NCBI RefSeq assembly: GCF_030412785.1
Contig: NZ_CP125295.1
Coordinates: 682,001-746,000, forward strand
Direction: 5' to 3'
DNA: 64,000 nucleotides
DNA from: Paraburkholderia sabiae
Lineage (GTDB): Bacteria; Pseudomonadota; Gammaproteobacteria; Burkholderiales; Burkholderiaceae
Shown: piece by piece, positions 18,995 to 28,557 of the stretch
Layout of the letters: every line of letters begins with the position of its first letter
Position numbering within the stretch: the stretch's first letter is position 1
Notes under the pieces: model-generated
What the model saw: the letters and a program-made list of their open reading frames with translations, nothing else
Databases searched by the model: none
What the model was told of the DNA's origin: nothing
Program-made: the position numbers and the translations under genes

Positions 18995-20059
18995 ATGAAA
19001 GCGACACGAAATATGCGCAGGCCGCGCTTGCTGATCGTCGGTTGCGGCGATGTCGGCATGCGCTGTGTGCGGCAACTGCAACGACGCGCGCGTCTCTATG
19101 CGCTCACGAGTCACGCCGAGCGCCGCGACGAACTGCGCGCGGCGGGCGTCACGCCGATCGTCGGCGATCTCGACGTGCGTGCGAGTCTCTCGCGTATCGC
19201 GCGTCTCGCGCCGACCGTGCTGCATCTCGCGCCTCCGCAAAAAACCGGCGATGAAGACACGCGCACGCGCGCGCTGATCGCCACCTTGACTGCCACGTTA
19301 GCGGCGCCGCGCATCCGCCATGCCCGTCATGTCGCGACAGGGCGCCTGCGACGCGCGCAGCACGTCATTCGTGCACGCAAAACATCCAGTATTGTACCCG
19401 ACGGGGGTAGTCCGGCTCTCCGGGCTAGCCATGATGCGCCGAGGCGTTTGCGTGTCGTCTACGCGAGCACGACGGGCGTCTACGGCGACTGCGGCGGCGC
19501 ATGGCTCGACGAGACGCGGCCCGTCGCGCCCGCCAACGACCGCGCGAAACGCCGCGTGTCGGCGGAAACGCAATTGCGGCGCGCGGCGACGCGGCGGGTG
19601 CTGACAGCGAGCATCGCGCGTATTCCGGGCATCTATGCGGGCAACCGGCTGCCGCTCGCGCGGCTGGAAAAGCGCACGCCCGCGCTCGTCGATGAAGACG
19701 ACGTCTACACGAATCACATCCATGCCGACGATCTCGCTGCGATCCTGTTGCGCATGGCGACGCACGGACGTCCATCGCGTGTGATTCACGCATCCGACGA
19801 CACGACGCTGAAAATGGGCGATTACTTCGATCGCGTGGCGGACGCGTTCGGTGTCGAACGTGCGCCGCGCATCTCGCGTGACGAAGCCGAACGCCAGCTC
19901 GGCGAAATGATGCTGTCGTTCATGCGCGAATCGCGACGCCTGCTGAACACGCGTCTGAAGCGCGAACTGCGCGTGCAGTTGCGCTATCCGGATGTCGACG
20001 ATTTTCTGCGCACGATCGCGAGCCCGGCCCGGATTCAACCGGGCGCAGGCAAGCCGTGA
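18995..20059 (+). CDS. NAD-dependent epimerase/dehydratase-like (YeeZ-type) protein
   Basis: About 354 residues. The Rossmann motif LLIVGCGDVGMRC lies at the N-terminus, followed by an SDR-like ASTTGVYGD with the catalytic-type serine/tyrosine region, and RIPGIYAGNRLPL, NHIHADDLAAIL further on. Between the N-terminal fold and the ASTTGVYGD strand there is an unusual basic stretch of about 45 residues (from RHARHVATGR to DAPRR) that does not look like the fold. The start is uncertain: ATG 18995, ATG 19013 or an upstream in-frame start are possible, and none has a strong Shine-Dalgarno. Substrate unknown. Confidence 0.75.
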   Translation: MKATRNMRRPRLLIVGCGDVGMRCVRQLQRRARLYALTSHAERRDELRAAGVTPIVGDLDVRASLSRIARLAPTVLHLAPPQKTGDEDTRTRALIATLTATLAAPRIRHARHVATGRLRRAQHVIRARKTSSIVPDGGSPALRASHDAPRRLRVVYASTTGVYGDCGGAWLDETRPVAPANDRAKRRVSAETQLRRAATRRVLTASIARIPGIYAGNRLPLARLEKRTPALVDEDDVYTNHIHADDLAAILLRMATHGRPSRVIHASDDTTLKMGDYFDRVADAFGVERAPRISRDEAERQLGEMMLSFMRESRRLLNTRLKRELRVQLRYPDVDDFLRTIASPARIQPGAGKP

Positions 20060-20082
20060 TGGAGAGGTAAGCGATCAGACGG

Positions 20083-20271
20083 TCAGGTAAGGGCAGGTAG
20101 CGCTTCCAGCAGCAGAAAGCAGCAGAATGCGCCGATCAAGGCAGCGATCAGACTCGGCTCGTACCGGTGCCGAAGATGCATGACGGCCACTACGCCGCCT
20201 ATCAGCAGGATCGCGAGACCGATGAACGCAATCATCCCGTATGACATCGCCAGGTTGCCGTAAGTGAACAT
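20083..20271 (-). CDS. Small two-helix membrane protein
   Basis: 62 residues with two hydrophobic segments (about 12-32 and 43-60) separated by the short polar loop HLRHRYEPS. The ATG at 20271 has an excellent Shine-Dalgarno (AAGGAGG, 5-bp spacing), which supports a real gene despite its size. I do not recognise the family. It stands alone between the epimerase-like gene and rsuA. Confidence 0.65.
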   Translation of the reverse strand: MFTYGNLAMSYGMIAFIGLAILLIGGVVAVMHLRHRYEPSLIAALIGAFCCFLLLEALPALT

Positions 20272-20436
20272 GGCGCCTCCTTGCCCGCTTTGTAATCTTT
20301 GTTAATACGAGTATAGGACGGGCGTTCGACGCAAGCATGCTGCGTCGCAGCGTTTCGAAAGGATTCTGTTGCGGTTTTGTTCGGAATCCAACGTAGTCTC
20401 AAGCACTTGAGATAAGGCGAGCGGCGCGCTCGTCGT

Positions 20437-21141
20437 TTACCCGTTCCGTAATGCACCCAGGTCGGCTGCATCGAGCCATTGCCATGCGCCCTCGGCGAGC
20501 GTCGTCGGCAGCGCGAGCCCACCGATCCGCTCGCGATGCAGCGCTTCGACGCGATTGCCTGCCGCCGCAACCATCCGCTTCACCTGATGGTATTTGCCTT
20601 CGAGCACGGTCAGTTCGAGTTCGTGATCGCTGCGTGCATGAGCGGAGACCGCGGCGATCGGCTTTGCTTCGCCATGCAGCAGCACGCCTTCGCGCAACGC
20701 GGCGAGCTGCGCGTCGTCGAGCGGATGGCGGGTCGTCGCGAGATAGAGCTTCGGCACCTTGCGTTTCGGCGACGTGTACGCGTGGACGAACTGGCCATCG
20801 TCGGAGAGCAGGAGCAGGCCCGTCGTGTCCTGGTCGAGCCGTCCGACGCACTGGATACCGCGCGTCGCGAACTGCGCGGGCAGCAGATTGAAGACGCTCA
20901 GATGATGCTGCGGATCGCGCGAGCATTCATAACCCGCAGGCTTGTTAAGCAGGATGTAAGCGCGCTCATGAAAAGGCCACGCCGTGCCGTCGACTTCGAA
21001 CACGAGCGCGTTCGTGTCGATATCAGCATCGGCGTCGGTGAGCGTCGCGCCGCCGATCGAGATAAGGCCATCGGCGATCATCGCGCGGCACTGGCGGCGC
21101 GAGCCGAAGCCTTGAGAGAAGAGAACGCTTTCGAGATTCAT
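20437..21141 (-). CDS. rsuA: 16S rRNA pseudouridine synthase, RsuA family
   Basis: 234-residue enzyme that makes pseudouridine in small-subunit rRNA (position 516 in E. coli). An N-terminal S4-like RNA-binding part (LFSQGFGSRRQCRAMIADGLISI) is followed by the catalytic domain with the aspartate in GRLDQDTTGLLLLSDDG and the LNKPAGYECS and GKYHQVKRM segments. Length fits RsuA; RluE/RluB paralogues are less likely because of the N-terminal S4 domain and overall size. Confidence 0.88.
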   Translation of the reverse strand: MNLESVLFSQGFGSRRQCRAMIADGLISIGGATLTDADADIDTNALVFEVDGTAWPFHERAYILLNKPAGYECSRDPQHHLSVFNLLPAQFATRGIQCVGRLDQDTTGLLLLSDDGQFVHAYTSPKRKVPKLYLATTRHPLDDAQLAALREGVLLHGEAKPIAAVSAHARSDHELELTVLEGKYHQVKRMVAAAGNRVEALHRERIGGLALPTTLAEGAWQWLDAADLGALRNG

Positions 21142-21203
21142 GGGAGCGCAAGGTAAAGCAGATACGAAGCAGATACGAAGCAGACAAGCGGCATCAAAAC
21201 GTC

Positions 21204-21237
21204 GAAGGCGTTCTTCGAACCACCGAAGAACGCCTTC
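21204..21237 (-). terminator. Terminator after the betaine-type ABC operon
   Basis: Fourteen-base stem GAAGGCGTTCTTCG with a 6-nt loop. Read on the minus strand it is followed by GACGTTTTGA, weakly U-rich. It lies between the ABC ATPase stop at 21303 and the rsuA start. Confidence 0.65.
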
Positions 21238-21302
21238 ATCGCCAGCATTTTACCTGCCGCGCGGACTGCGCCGCCCGCGCTCAGTGCGCACTCAATGCGC
21301 AC

Positions 21303-22124
21303 TCAATGCGCGCCGGAGCGGCGCTCGACAAAACGCGCGACGTAATCGTCGGCGGGCTTCGAGAGGATTTCGTCGGGCGTGCCTTCCTGCACCAGCGTGC
21401 CGTCGCGCAGGATCGCGATGCGATTGCCGATGCGCAGCGCTTCGTCCAGATCGTGCGTGATGAACACGATGGTCTTGTTGAGCGTCGCCTGCAGTTGCAG
21501 CAACTGATCCTGCATTTCTGTTCGGATCAGCGGATCGAGCGCGGAGAACGCTTCGTCCATCAGCAACACGTCGGTGTCGGCGGCGAGCGCGCGGGCGAGA
21601 CCCACGCGCTGACGCATGCCGCCCGACAGCTCATCCGGATAGTGATCGCCGTATCCGTCGAGCCCGACCTTGCCGAGCCACGTGCGCGCCTTCTCGTTCG
21701 CTTCGGCCTTGCCTTCGCCGCGCGTGCGCAGCGCGTAGGCGGTGTTGTCGAGCACGGTCTGATGCGGCAGCAGACCGAAGTTCTGGAACACCATGCTGAC
21801 CTTGTAGCGGCGCAACTCGCGCAAGCCGTGCGGATCGAGCTTGATGACGTCGGAACCGTCGATGACGATCTCGCCCGCCGTCGGCTCGATCAGCCGGTTG
21901 AAGTGGCGCACGAGCGTCGACTTGCCCGAGCCCGACAGACCCATGATCACGTAGATTTCGCCGGAACCAATGTGCAGGCTCACGTTGTTCAGGCCGACGT
22001 TGCAACCTGTCTGCGCAAGCACTTCGGCCTTGCTCCGGCCGCTCTTGAGCAGGTCGAGCACGCGCCGATGACCGGCTTCCGGGCCGAAGAGCTTGTACAC
22101 GTTTTTGACTTCGATCGATGACAT
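21303..22124 (-). CDS. Glycine betaine/proline-type ABC transporter ATPase (ProV/OpuAA-like)
   Basis: 273-residue ABC ATPase. The ProV-type N-terminal extension ([20 protein letters not shown]) precedes Walker [10 protein letters not shown], the signature [16 protein letters not shown] and Walker [14 protein letters not shown]. It ends after [15 protein letters not shown] without the CBS pair that E. coli ProV carries, so osmotic gating through CBS domains is not expected. A GGAGG Shine-Dalgarno precedes the ATG at 22124. It is the last gene of the minus-strand unit enolase-binding protein-permease-ATPase. Confidence 0.9.
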   Translation of the reverse strand: MSSIEVKNVYKLFGPEAGHRRVLDLLKSGRSKAEVLAQTGCNVGLNNVSLHIGSGEIYVIMGLSGSGKSTLVRHFNRLIEPTAGEIVIDGSDVIKLDPHGLRELRRYKVSMVFQNFGLLPHQTVLDNTAYALRTRGEGKAEANEKARTWLGKVGLDGYGDHYPDELSGGMRQRVGLARALAADTDVLLMDEAFSALDPLIRTEMQDQLLQLQATLNKTIVFITHDLDEALRIGNRIAILRDGTLVQEGTPDEILSKPADDYVARFVERRSGAH

Positions 22125-22138
22125 GTCCGTGCCCTCCG

Positions 22139-23128
22139 TCAATCCGCCGCGCGGGTTTCGAGGCCGCTCTGCGTTGCGTTTTCGTTGCCTGCCACTGCCG
22201 GTTCTTCGTCGCGCGCCGCGCCTGCATTGCGATAAGGAATGCGCGACGCCGCCTTCGCCTTGCGCCGTTGCGCGACGAGTCGGCGCGTGCGGCGATCCTG
22301 CCCGTAGCCCTGACTGATCCGGTCGATGACGATCGCGAGAATCACGATCGCAATACCCGCCTGCATGCCCTTGCCGATATCGAGCGTCTGGATACCGGCG
22401 AGCACGTCTTCGCCGAGTCCGCGCGAGCCGATCATCGACGCGATCACGACCATCGACAGCGCCATCATCGTCGTCTGGTTGATACCTGCCATGATGCTGG
22501 GCCGCGCGAGCGGCAACTGCACGTTGACGAGCAACTGCCAGCGCGTCGTCCCGAACGCGCGCGCCGCTTCGACGACATCGGCGTCGACGTGACGGATGCC
22601 GAGATCGGTCAGGCGGATCAGCGGCGGCAGCGCGTAGATGATCGTCGCGAGAATCGCGGGCACCTTGCCGAGGCCGAACAGCATCAGCACGGGGATCAGA
22701 TACACGAAGCTCGGCAGCGTCTGCATGATGTCGAGCACGGGCAGCAGCACGCGGCGCATCCACGGACTGCGCGACGCCCAGATGCCGAGCGGCACGCCGA
22801 GCACGACGGACAGCACGGTCGCGACGAGCATCAGCGCGAGCGTCTGCATCAGCTTGTCCCACAGCCCGAAGCAGCCGATCACATACAGCAGCAGCACGAA
22901 GAACCCGGCGATGCCGATGCGCCGCGTCGCGTTCAGCGTGAGCAGCCCGACGGCGATCAGGATTGCCCACGGCGGCGTCGCGCGCAACGCGCCTTCGAGC
23001 GGCACCAGCACGTAGCGCAGCAGCGCCGTGCTCAAGTCGTGGAAGCTGTCGCCGTACGCGGCGACGAACGATTGCACATGGTCGTTCACCCAATCGGCAA
23101 TCGACAGATGCAGGAAGATCGAATTCAT
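22139..23128 (-). CDS. Betaine-type ABC transporter permease (ProW/OpuAB-like)
   Basis: 329-residue permease with several membrane helices and the ProW core: [42 protein letters not shown], and the coupling loop [23 protein letters not shown]. The N-terminal [14 protein letters not shown] segment is also of ProW type. A basic, Ala-rich C-terminal tail of about 40 residues follows the last helix. It is 14 bp upstream of the ATPase gene. Confidence 0.9.
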   Translation of the reverse strand: MNSIFLHLSIADWVNDHVQSFVAAYGDSFHDLSTALLRYVLVPLEGALRATPPWAILIAVGLLTLNATRRIGIAGFFVLLLYVIGCFGLWDKLMQTLALMLVATVLSVVLGVPLGIWASRSPWMRRVLLPVLDIMQTLPSFVYLIPVLMLFGLGKVPAILATIIYALPPLIRLTDLGIRHVDADVVEAARAFGTTRWQLLVNVQLPLARPSIMAGINQTTMMALSMVVIASMIGSRGLGEDVLAGIQTLDIGKGMQAGIAIVILAIVIDRISQGYGQDRRTRRLVAQRRKAKAASRIPYRNAGAARDEEPAVAGNENATQSGLETRAAD

Positions 23129-23167
23129 GTTGAAACCCTCCGATGCGTCATGACGCGTCGCTGCTCA

Positions 23168-24205
23168 TCAGCCTGCGAGCGCAGCCTGAACCTTCTGTGC
23201 GACGTCAGCGGGCACCCATGCCTTCCACATTTCCGGATGCTGTTGCAGGAACTGCTTCGCCATCGTCTGGCCGTCGATCTTCTTGCTCGTCATGTCGAGG
23301 ATGGTCTTGTTGAGGAAGTCCATCGGAAAGCTGACCTTCGAGTACGTGTCCATCAGTTGCGGCTCGGCCTGATAGAACGGCGTCGACACACCGACCTTCA
23401 GATGCGACACGAGATACGACGACGCGCACTGCGACGCGCTGTTATCCGCGCGCAGCGTGTCCCAGCACTTCTGGTTGAACGCAGGCATCTTCAGCTGGAC
23501 GAACTTGTACTTCGCCATCAGCGCTGCCGGTTCCCAGTAGTAGAAGAGGATCGGCTTGCCGCGCGCGTACGCCGATTCGATCGCGGCATCGAGCGCCGCG
23601 CCTGTGCCGGGGCGGAAGTCGGTATAGGAGTCGTCGAGATTGAGCGTCTTCAGCAGGCGCCGGTTCACGCGCTCGCAGTCCCAGCCCGACGGGCAGTTCA
23701 GGAAGCGGCCTTTGCCCGGTTCTTCGTCGTCTTCGAAAACGCCTTTGTACTTCGGCAGATCGTTCACGGAAACCAGGTTCGGCGCGACGGGTTTGATGTT
23801 GCGCTTCGCGTCGCCCTTGACGACGTACTCGGGCACGAACCAGCCTTCGTTGGTGCCGCCAGGCAGCGTGTCGCCGAGCAGCTTCACGTGGCCGTCCGCG
23901 ACCGCCTTCGCGATGATTTCCGAGCGGCCCGTCCACTGTTCGGACCAGACCTGCAGATCGTCACGCGACAGCGCCGTTTCCGTCGCGGCCGTGTTGCCGG
24001 GCACCGTGTCCGTCTTGCAGCCGTAGCCTTTCTCGGTGATGAAGCGCAAGACTTCCGACGTGAACGCGCCGCTTTCCCACGTGACGCCCGCGAACCTCAC
24101 GGGCTTGCCCGCCGAGCACCAGCTGCCGGCGTGGGCAGCGGCGGGCCATAAGGCGCTCGCTGCGAGCGCGACCGTGGCGGCGCGCATCAGGGATCTGATC
24201 TGCAT
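23168..24205 (-). CDS. Betaine-type ABC transporter substrate-binding protein (OpuAC/ProX-like)
   Basis: 345-residue periplasmic protein with a clear signal peptide (cleavage after AAAHA). The fold shows OpuAC segments: VRFAGVTWESGAFTSEVLRFI, LQVWSEQWTGRSE, PGTGAALDAAIESAY and FYYWEPAALMAKY, where aromatic residues usually box a quaternary ammonium group. Several cysteines (in GSWCSAGK, YGCKTD, NCPSGWDCE, KCWD, SQCASS) may form disulfides. It lies between the enolase-like enzyme gene and the permease gene. The ligand may be a betaine or a related zwitterion; it is not proven. Confidence 0.88.
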   Translation of the reverse strand: MQIRSLMRAATVALAASALWPAAAHAGSWCSAGKPVRFAGVTWESGAFTSEVLRFITEKGYGCKTDTVPGNTAATETALSRDDLQVWSEQWTGRSEIIAKAVADGHVKLLGDTLPGGTNEGWFVPEYVVKGDAKRNIKPVAPNLVSVNDLPKYKGVFEDDEEPGKGRFLNCPSGWDCERVNRRLLKTLNLDDSYTDFRPGTGAALDAAIESAYARGKPILFYYWEPAALMAKYKFVQLKMPAFNQKCWDTLRADNSASQCASSYLVSHLKVGVSTPFYQAEPQLMDTYSKVSFPMDFLNKTILDMTSKKIDGQTMAKQFLQQHPEMWKAWVPADVAQKVQAALAG

Positions 24206-24267
24206 GGTTTGTCTCCGATTGTGATTGGATGCTTCGCGCCGTCGTCGGGCGCTTTACAGGTCTTGCT

Positions 24268-25452
24268 TTAGCCGTACGTGCTGCTGGAACTGAGCGTCGC
24301 GGCGAGGATGTCTTCGTCGATGGAAAGGCCGAGGCCCGGTGCGTCCGACAACGTGATCCAGCCTTCGCTGTCGATATCGATCGGGTTCTTCAGCATGAAG
24401 TCGCGGCGCTCGATCGACCATTCGGGCGGGTCGTACGGAAATTCGATGAACGGCGCGCTCGCGGCGCCCGCCGTCAGATGCAGATTCGCGGCGACGCCGA
24501 TGCCGTTGCCCCACGTGTGCGGCGTGAAGACCTTGCCGCGCGCCTCGACGGCTTGCGCGAGCTTGCGCAGACCTTCCATGCCGAGCGAGCACGCGACGTC
24601 CGGCTGATACACGTCGAGGCATTCGTGCGCGAGCAACTGGTCGAACTCGTAGCGCTCGCGAGTCATCTCGCCGCCCGCGATGCGCAGTTCCGGCGCGACC
24701 GCCTGGCGCAGCCGCGCCATGCCGTCGTAGTCGCCGCGATGCAGCGGCTCTTCCATCCAGTAGACGCGCTGCTTTTCGAGTTCGCGCGCGACGCCGAGCG
24801 CTTCGTCGAAGGTCCACGGCGCGGCCGTGTCCCAAGGCATGCGCCAGCCCTGATTGCAGTCGACCATCAGTTCGAGTCGGTCACCGACGGCTTCGCGTAC
24901 GGCGGCGAGCACGGCGAAATCGTCTTTCAGCTGCGGACGTCCGAAGCGGATCTTGAGCGCTGGAAAGCCACGTTCGGCGACATGCAGTGCCATGCGCGCC
25001 ATCTCGTCGGGCCGGCGATGCACGCCGCTCGACGCATACGCGCGAATCCTGTGACTGCGCCCGCCCGCCATCCGCCAGCACGCCTTGCCGCGGATTTTCC
25101 CTGCGAGATCCCACAGCGCGATATCGAGCGGCCACGGACGGCCGGCGTGAAAGCCGATGTTGTCGAGCACGGCACTGTGGCGCGCGAGATCGAGCGGATC
25201 GGCGCCGATGAACAGATGCTGGTAATCCGCGAAGCCGTACATCGCGTCGCCGGAGCCGAAGCCGACGCGGCCGGCGTCGTCGTGCACGCGCACGATCGTC
25301 GCGGGAAATTTGCGGCGCGGCTGGCTATCCCAGGAGGCGGGGAAGGGCGGATCGAGCACCAGCTGGTGGTGCGTAATCTCGATCCGGGTAATCCGGGCCG
25401 CGTGTGCACTGTGTGCAGTCTGATTCACGACCTGGCTTGCTTCACGATCCAT
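24268..25452 (-). CDS. Enolase-superfamily (mandelate racemase/muconate lactonizing) enzyme
   Basis: 394-residue TIM-barrel enzyme with an N-terminal capping domain. Metal ligands are visible as Asp in LMVDCNQGW, Glu in YWMEEPL and Glu in IAGGEMT. The base at the end of strand 2 is K-x-R (ALKIRFGR) rather than K-x-K, and on the other face are the Asp of [11 protein letters not shown] and the His of [11 protein letters not shown], an Asp-His dyad as in the mandelate racemase subgroup. Such enzymes dehydrate sugar acids or racemise alpha-hydroxy acids. The reaction here is unassigned. The ATG at 25452 has GGAGGAG upstream; the gene heads the ABC transporter unit (62 bp to the binding protein). 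Confidence 0.85.
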   Translation of the reverse strand: MDREASQVVNQTAHSAHAARITRIEITHHQLVLDPPFPASWDSQPRRKFPATIVRVHDDAGRVGFGSGDAMYGFADYQHLFIGADPLDLARHSAVLDNIGFHAGRPWPLDIALWDLAGKIRGKACWRMAGGRSHRIRAYASSGVHRRPDEMARMALHVAERGFPALKIRFGRPQLKDDFAVLAAVREAVGDRLELMVDCNQGWRMPWDTAAPWTFDEALGVARELEKQRVYWMEEPLHRGDYDGMARLRQAVAPELRIAGGEMTRERYEFDQLLAHECLDVYQPDVACSLGMEGLRKLAQAVEARGKVFTPHTWGNGIGVAANLHLTAGAASAPFIEFPYDPPEWSIERRDFMLKNPIDIDSEGWITLSDAPGLGLSIDEDILAATLSSSSTYG

Positions 25453-25561
25453 CAGGCGTCTCCTCCTGTTGACCGGCGTCGGCGTTTTTTTGCCTTTGCC
25501 TGGGTCCCATGCCGATGCTTTCGCCGATTGATTGATGCGGTGCCGCATTCAATCCGCAGAC

Positions 25562-25668
25562 GATGCATCCCGGATGGGATAAGAATGACGCAATGCTATG
25601 AAGCTGCAGCAGGCAACTCAATCGCTTCAATAAAAGTAAATGACTGCATCCAATTCTGGGATATGCAG
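25562..25668. promoter_or_regulatory. Candidate operator region between enolase gene and MocR regulator
   Basis: The 268-bp divergent space has a small palindrome CATCC-C-GGATG at 25566-25576 and a related wider inverted repeat CTGCATCC (25644-25651) with GGGATATGCAG (25658-25668). Both share CATCC/GGAT half-sites and could be bound by the adjacent MocR-type regulator. No promoter elements are assigned with confidence. Confidence 0.35.
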
Positions 25669-25720
25669 TGCGTATCATCCGAATGACACAACTCAACGAA
25701 CTACCGGAGACCGTCGCATC

Positions 25721-27151
25721 ATGGCGATGAATGCCTGGCTGCCGAGAATCGAGGCGGGCAGCGAACCGAAATACCAGGTCATTGCGCGCGCGTTCGCGCA
25801 GGCCATCCTCAACGGTCAATTGCCCGCCGGCGAAAAGCTGCCGCCGCACCGTTCGCTCGCAAGCGAACTGCGGGTGACGACGGGCACGATCAGCCGCGCG
25901 TATGCCGAACTGGAGCGCCAGGGACTCGCGAACGCGCGCGTCGGCGACGGCACGTATGTCGCGCAGGCTCGCTCGCGTGAATTGCCACCCGTCGCGAACG
26001 GCTACACGATGCTGCGCCCCGGCGCGGCCAGCGCGCCGCCGCTGATCGACCTCGGCCAGAACGTCCCGCAGTCGACGGAAGAAGCGGCTGCGCTTTCCGT
26101 CACGCTCGCCGACATCGCCACCGATCAGCGCCTCACGGCCGAACTGCTGCAATACGCGCCCGAGGCGGGCTCGATGCGCCATCGTCTCGCGGGCGCCGCG
26201 TGGCTCGGTCGCGCGGGCAGTCCGGCGAGCGCGTCGCGCGTGCTCGTCACGCAGGGCGCGCAGCATGCGCTCGCGTCGGTGCTGCGTGCCGTCACGCGTC
26301 CCGGCGATACCGTGCTCGCGGAAGTGGTCAGCTATCCCGGCATCATCGCGCTCGCGCGGCAGTTGCGGCTGCATCTCGTGGGTGTCGAGATCGATCAGGA
26401 AGGGCTCGTGCCCGCCGCGCTGGAACTCGCGTGCAAGTCGCTGCATCCGCGCGCGATCTTCTGCGTGCCGACTATCCACAATCCGACTACGGCGACGATG
26501 TCGGCGGAACGGCGCGACGCCGTCGCGGAAATCCTGCAGCGCCATGGCGTGCTGCTGATCGAAGACATCGTCCCGGCGATGCTGCTCGAAACGCCGCCCG
26601 AGCCGCTCGCGGTGCGCATGCCGGAACAGGCGTTTCTGATCGCGGGGCTGTCGAAGTCGGTCGCGCCGGGGCTGCGCGTCGGCTATCTGCAGGCGCCGAG
26701 CGCGTGGTGCTCGAAGATCGCCGCTGTGATCCGCAGCGACTGCTGGATGACGGCGCCGCTGATGGCCGAGATCGTGTCGCGCTGGATCGAAAGCGGCGAG
26801 ATGGACCGGCTCAATGCGTTGCAGCGTGCGCGGATCGATGCGGAACATGCCGTCGCGAACGATGCGCTGACGGACGTCGCCTATCGGCAGGCGCCGACCA
26901 GTTCGCATCTGTGGCTGCCGCTGCCCGAACCGTGGCGCGCGGCGGAATTCGCGGCGGCGCTGCGTCAGGAGGGCGTGCTCGTGAAGACGGCGGACAGCTT
27001 CGTGATCGGCCGCAATGCCGCGCCGCACGCAATCCGCATCTGCATGAGCGGCGCGACGTCGCTCGATGCGCTCGCCCGCGGCCTTTCGCTGATTCGCACC
27101 ACGCTCGAACACGGGCTCGAAAGCGGCATGGCTTCTTCATACGCGCCTTGA
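25721..27151 (+). CDS. MocR-type transcriptional regulator (GntR winged helix plus aminotransferase domain)
   Basis: 476 residues. The N-terminal GntR winged helix-turn-helix spans about residues 12-75 (AFAQAILNGQLPAGEKLPPHRSLA, TGTISRAYAELERQGL). The rest is a class-I aminotransferase-like fold with the PLP lysine in LIAGLSKSVAPGLRVGY and the cofactor Asp in LLIEDIVP. Family members use PLP and an effector to regulate a neighbouring gene. It is divergent from the enolase/ABC unit, its most likely target. The ATG at 25721 has CCGGAGA 10 bp upstream. Confidence 0.88.
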   Translation: MAMNAWLPRIEAGSEPKYQVIARAFAQAILNGQLPAGEKLPPHRSLASELRVTTGTISRAYAELERQGLANARVGDGTYVAQARSRELPPVANGYTMLRPGAASAPPLIDLGQNVPQSTEEAAALSVTLADIATDQRLTAELLQYAPEAGSMRHRLAGAAWLGRAGSPASASRVLVTQGAQHALASVLRAVTRPGDTVLAEVVSYPGIIALARQLRLHLVGVEIDQEGLVPAALELACKSLHPRAIFCVPTIHNPTTATMSAERRDAVAEILQRHGVLLIEDIVPAMLLETPPEPLAVRMPEQAFLIAGLSKSVAPGLRVGYLQAPSAWCSKIAAVIRSDCWMTAPLMAEIVSRWIESGEMDRLNALQRARIDAEHAVANDALTDVAYRQAPTSSHLWLPLPEPWRAAEFAAALRQEGVLVKTADSFVIGRNAAPHAIRICMSGATSLDALARGLSLIRTTLEHGLESGMASSYAP

Positions 27152-27265
27152 GGGGCGCTTGCTGCACGTCGTGGTCTGACGGAATCACAGAGCAAGAAGC
27201 GGAGCGCGACGGCTGACTGAAACCGTGACGATGAGTTTTTCGTCATCGCGTCACGGAGGCAGCCG

Positions 27266-28519
27266 ATGCGCTTTCCCTTTTCTCACTCGCGCGCCGCGTT
27301 ACCCGCGCCGTTTCAGCAGCTTGCGTGGTCGAACCTGATCGCGCAGTCGGCGGAGCAGATCAGTCTCGCCGCCGCGCCGCTCGTCGCCGTGTTCACGCTC
27401 GGCGCGAGCGCCCGCGATACGGGGCTCTTGCAGACGGCGCAGACCTTGCCGTTCCTGCTGCTTTCGATTCCCTTGGGCGTCTATGCCGACCGACGTTCGC
27501 GCCGCGCGCTGATGGCCGTGTCGGAAGGTGTGCGTGCGCTGGCGATGGCAACCGTGCTGCTGCTCGTGCTCTCTCACGCGTTGACGTTGCCGCTGCTCGC
27601 CGTGCTCGGCTTTTTCGGCGCGACGGGCACGGTCGCGTACAGCGTCGCCGCGCCCGCGCTCGTGCCCGCGCTCGTCGCGCGCGATGCGCTTCCCGTCGCC
27701 AACGGACGTATCGAGCTTGCGCGCAGCGTCGCGTATTCGGCGGGGCCGGCGCTGGGCGGGCTGCTGGTCGGATGGATCGGCGCGGGCTGGGCGTATGGAT
27801 GCGCAGCGGGCTTGTCGGCACTGGCGGCGGCGCTGCTGGCCGGCTTGCGCGAGCCGCCGCGCGCGGCTGCGGTCACGCGCCACTTCATGCTCGAACTGCG
27901 CGACGGCGCGCGCTTCGTGTTCGGCGACGAGTTGCTGCGTCCGATGCTCGCGACGGCCGTATTCTTCAATATCGGCTTCTTCACGCTGCAGGCGGTGTAT
28001 GTGCCGTATGCCGTGCATCGGCTGGGGCTGGGCGCGACGGCTGTCGGCGTGACGCTCGGCGCGTACGGCGTCGGCATGGTGTGCGGCGCGCTGGCCGCGC
28101 CTTCCGTCGCGCGGCGGGTGACGTTCGGACGCACGCTGATCGTCGGGCCGTTCTGTGGACTGGCCGCTTCGCTCGCGATGGTCGCGACGCTCGCCGTGCC
28201 GTCGTTCTGGCTCGCGGCGGCGAGCTTCTTCCTGCTCGGCGCGGGGCCGATTCTGTGGACGGTCGGTTCGACGACGCTGCGTCAGGCGATTACGCCCGCC
28301 GGCATGATGGGCCGCGTGTCGGCGCTCAACAGCACGGCGACGTACGGCGCGCGGCCCGTGGGCGCGCTGCTGGGCGCGGCGATCAGCGCGCGCTTCGGCA
28401 TGGACGCCTGTCTGGTCGCGGCCGCGCTCGGCTTTGCCGTGCAGGCGTGGATCATCGTGATATCGCCGGCGGCGCGGCTCGCGCGGATTCCTGACAGCGG
28501 CGCGATGGCTTCTTCGTGA
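27266..28519 (+). CDS. MFS transporter (EntS-like)
   Basis: 417-residue major facilitator with about 12 hydrophobic segments. It has the loop 2-3 motif GVYADRRSRRALM and the second-half cognate region near ARRVTFGRTLIV. The first helix region QLAWSNLIAQSAEQISLAAAPLVAVF resembles EntS/MFS_3 exporters. The ATG at 27266 follows GGAGGCAGCC. It lies 114 bp after the MocR gene and could be in the same transcript. Substrate unknown; a role in export linked to the adjacent catabolic genes is only a guess. Confidence 0.82.
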   Translation: MRFPFSHSRAALPAPFQQLAWSNLIAQSAEQISLAAAPLVAVFTLGASARDTGLLQTAQTLPFLLLSIPLGVYADRRSRRALMAVSEGVRALAMATVLLLVLSHALTLPLLAVLGFFGATGTVAYSVAAPALVPALVARDALPVANGRIELARSVAYSAGPALGGLLVGWIGAGWAYGCAAGLSALAAALLAGLREPPRAAAVTRHFMLELRDGARFVFGDELLRPMLATAVFFNIGFFTLQAVYVPYAVHRLGLGATAVGVTLGAYGVGMVCGALAAPSVARRVTFGRTLIVGPFCGLAASLAMVATLAVPSFWLAAASFFLLGAGPILWTVGSTTLRQAITPAGMMGRVSALNSTATYGARPVGALLGAAISARFGMDACLVAAALGFAVQAWIIVISPAARLARIPDSGAMASS

Positions 28520-28557
28520 AGCCATCGTGAAGGGTTATGCGCCAGACAGCACGGCGC

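Noticed and set aside
24268..25452. Assignment of the enolase-superfamily enzyme as 4-hydroxyproline betaine 2-epimerase
   Set aside because: Tempting because of the betaine-type transporter, but the active site shows a histidine (FTPHTW) and K-x-R rather than the two-lysine arrangement expected for that epimerase.
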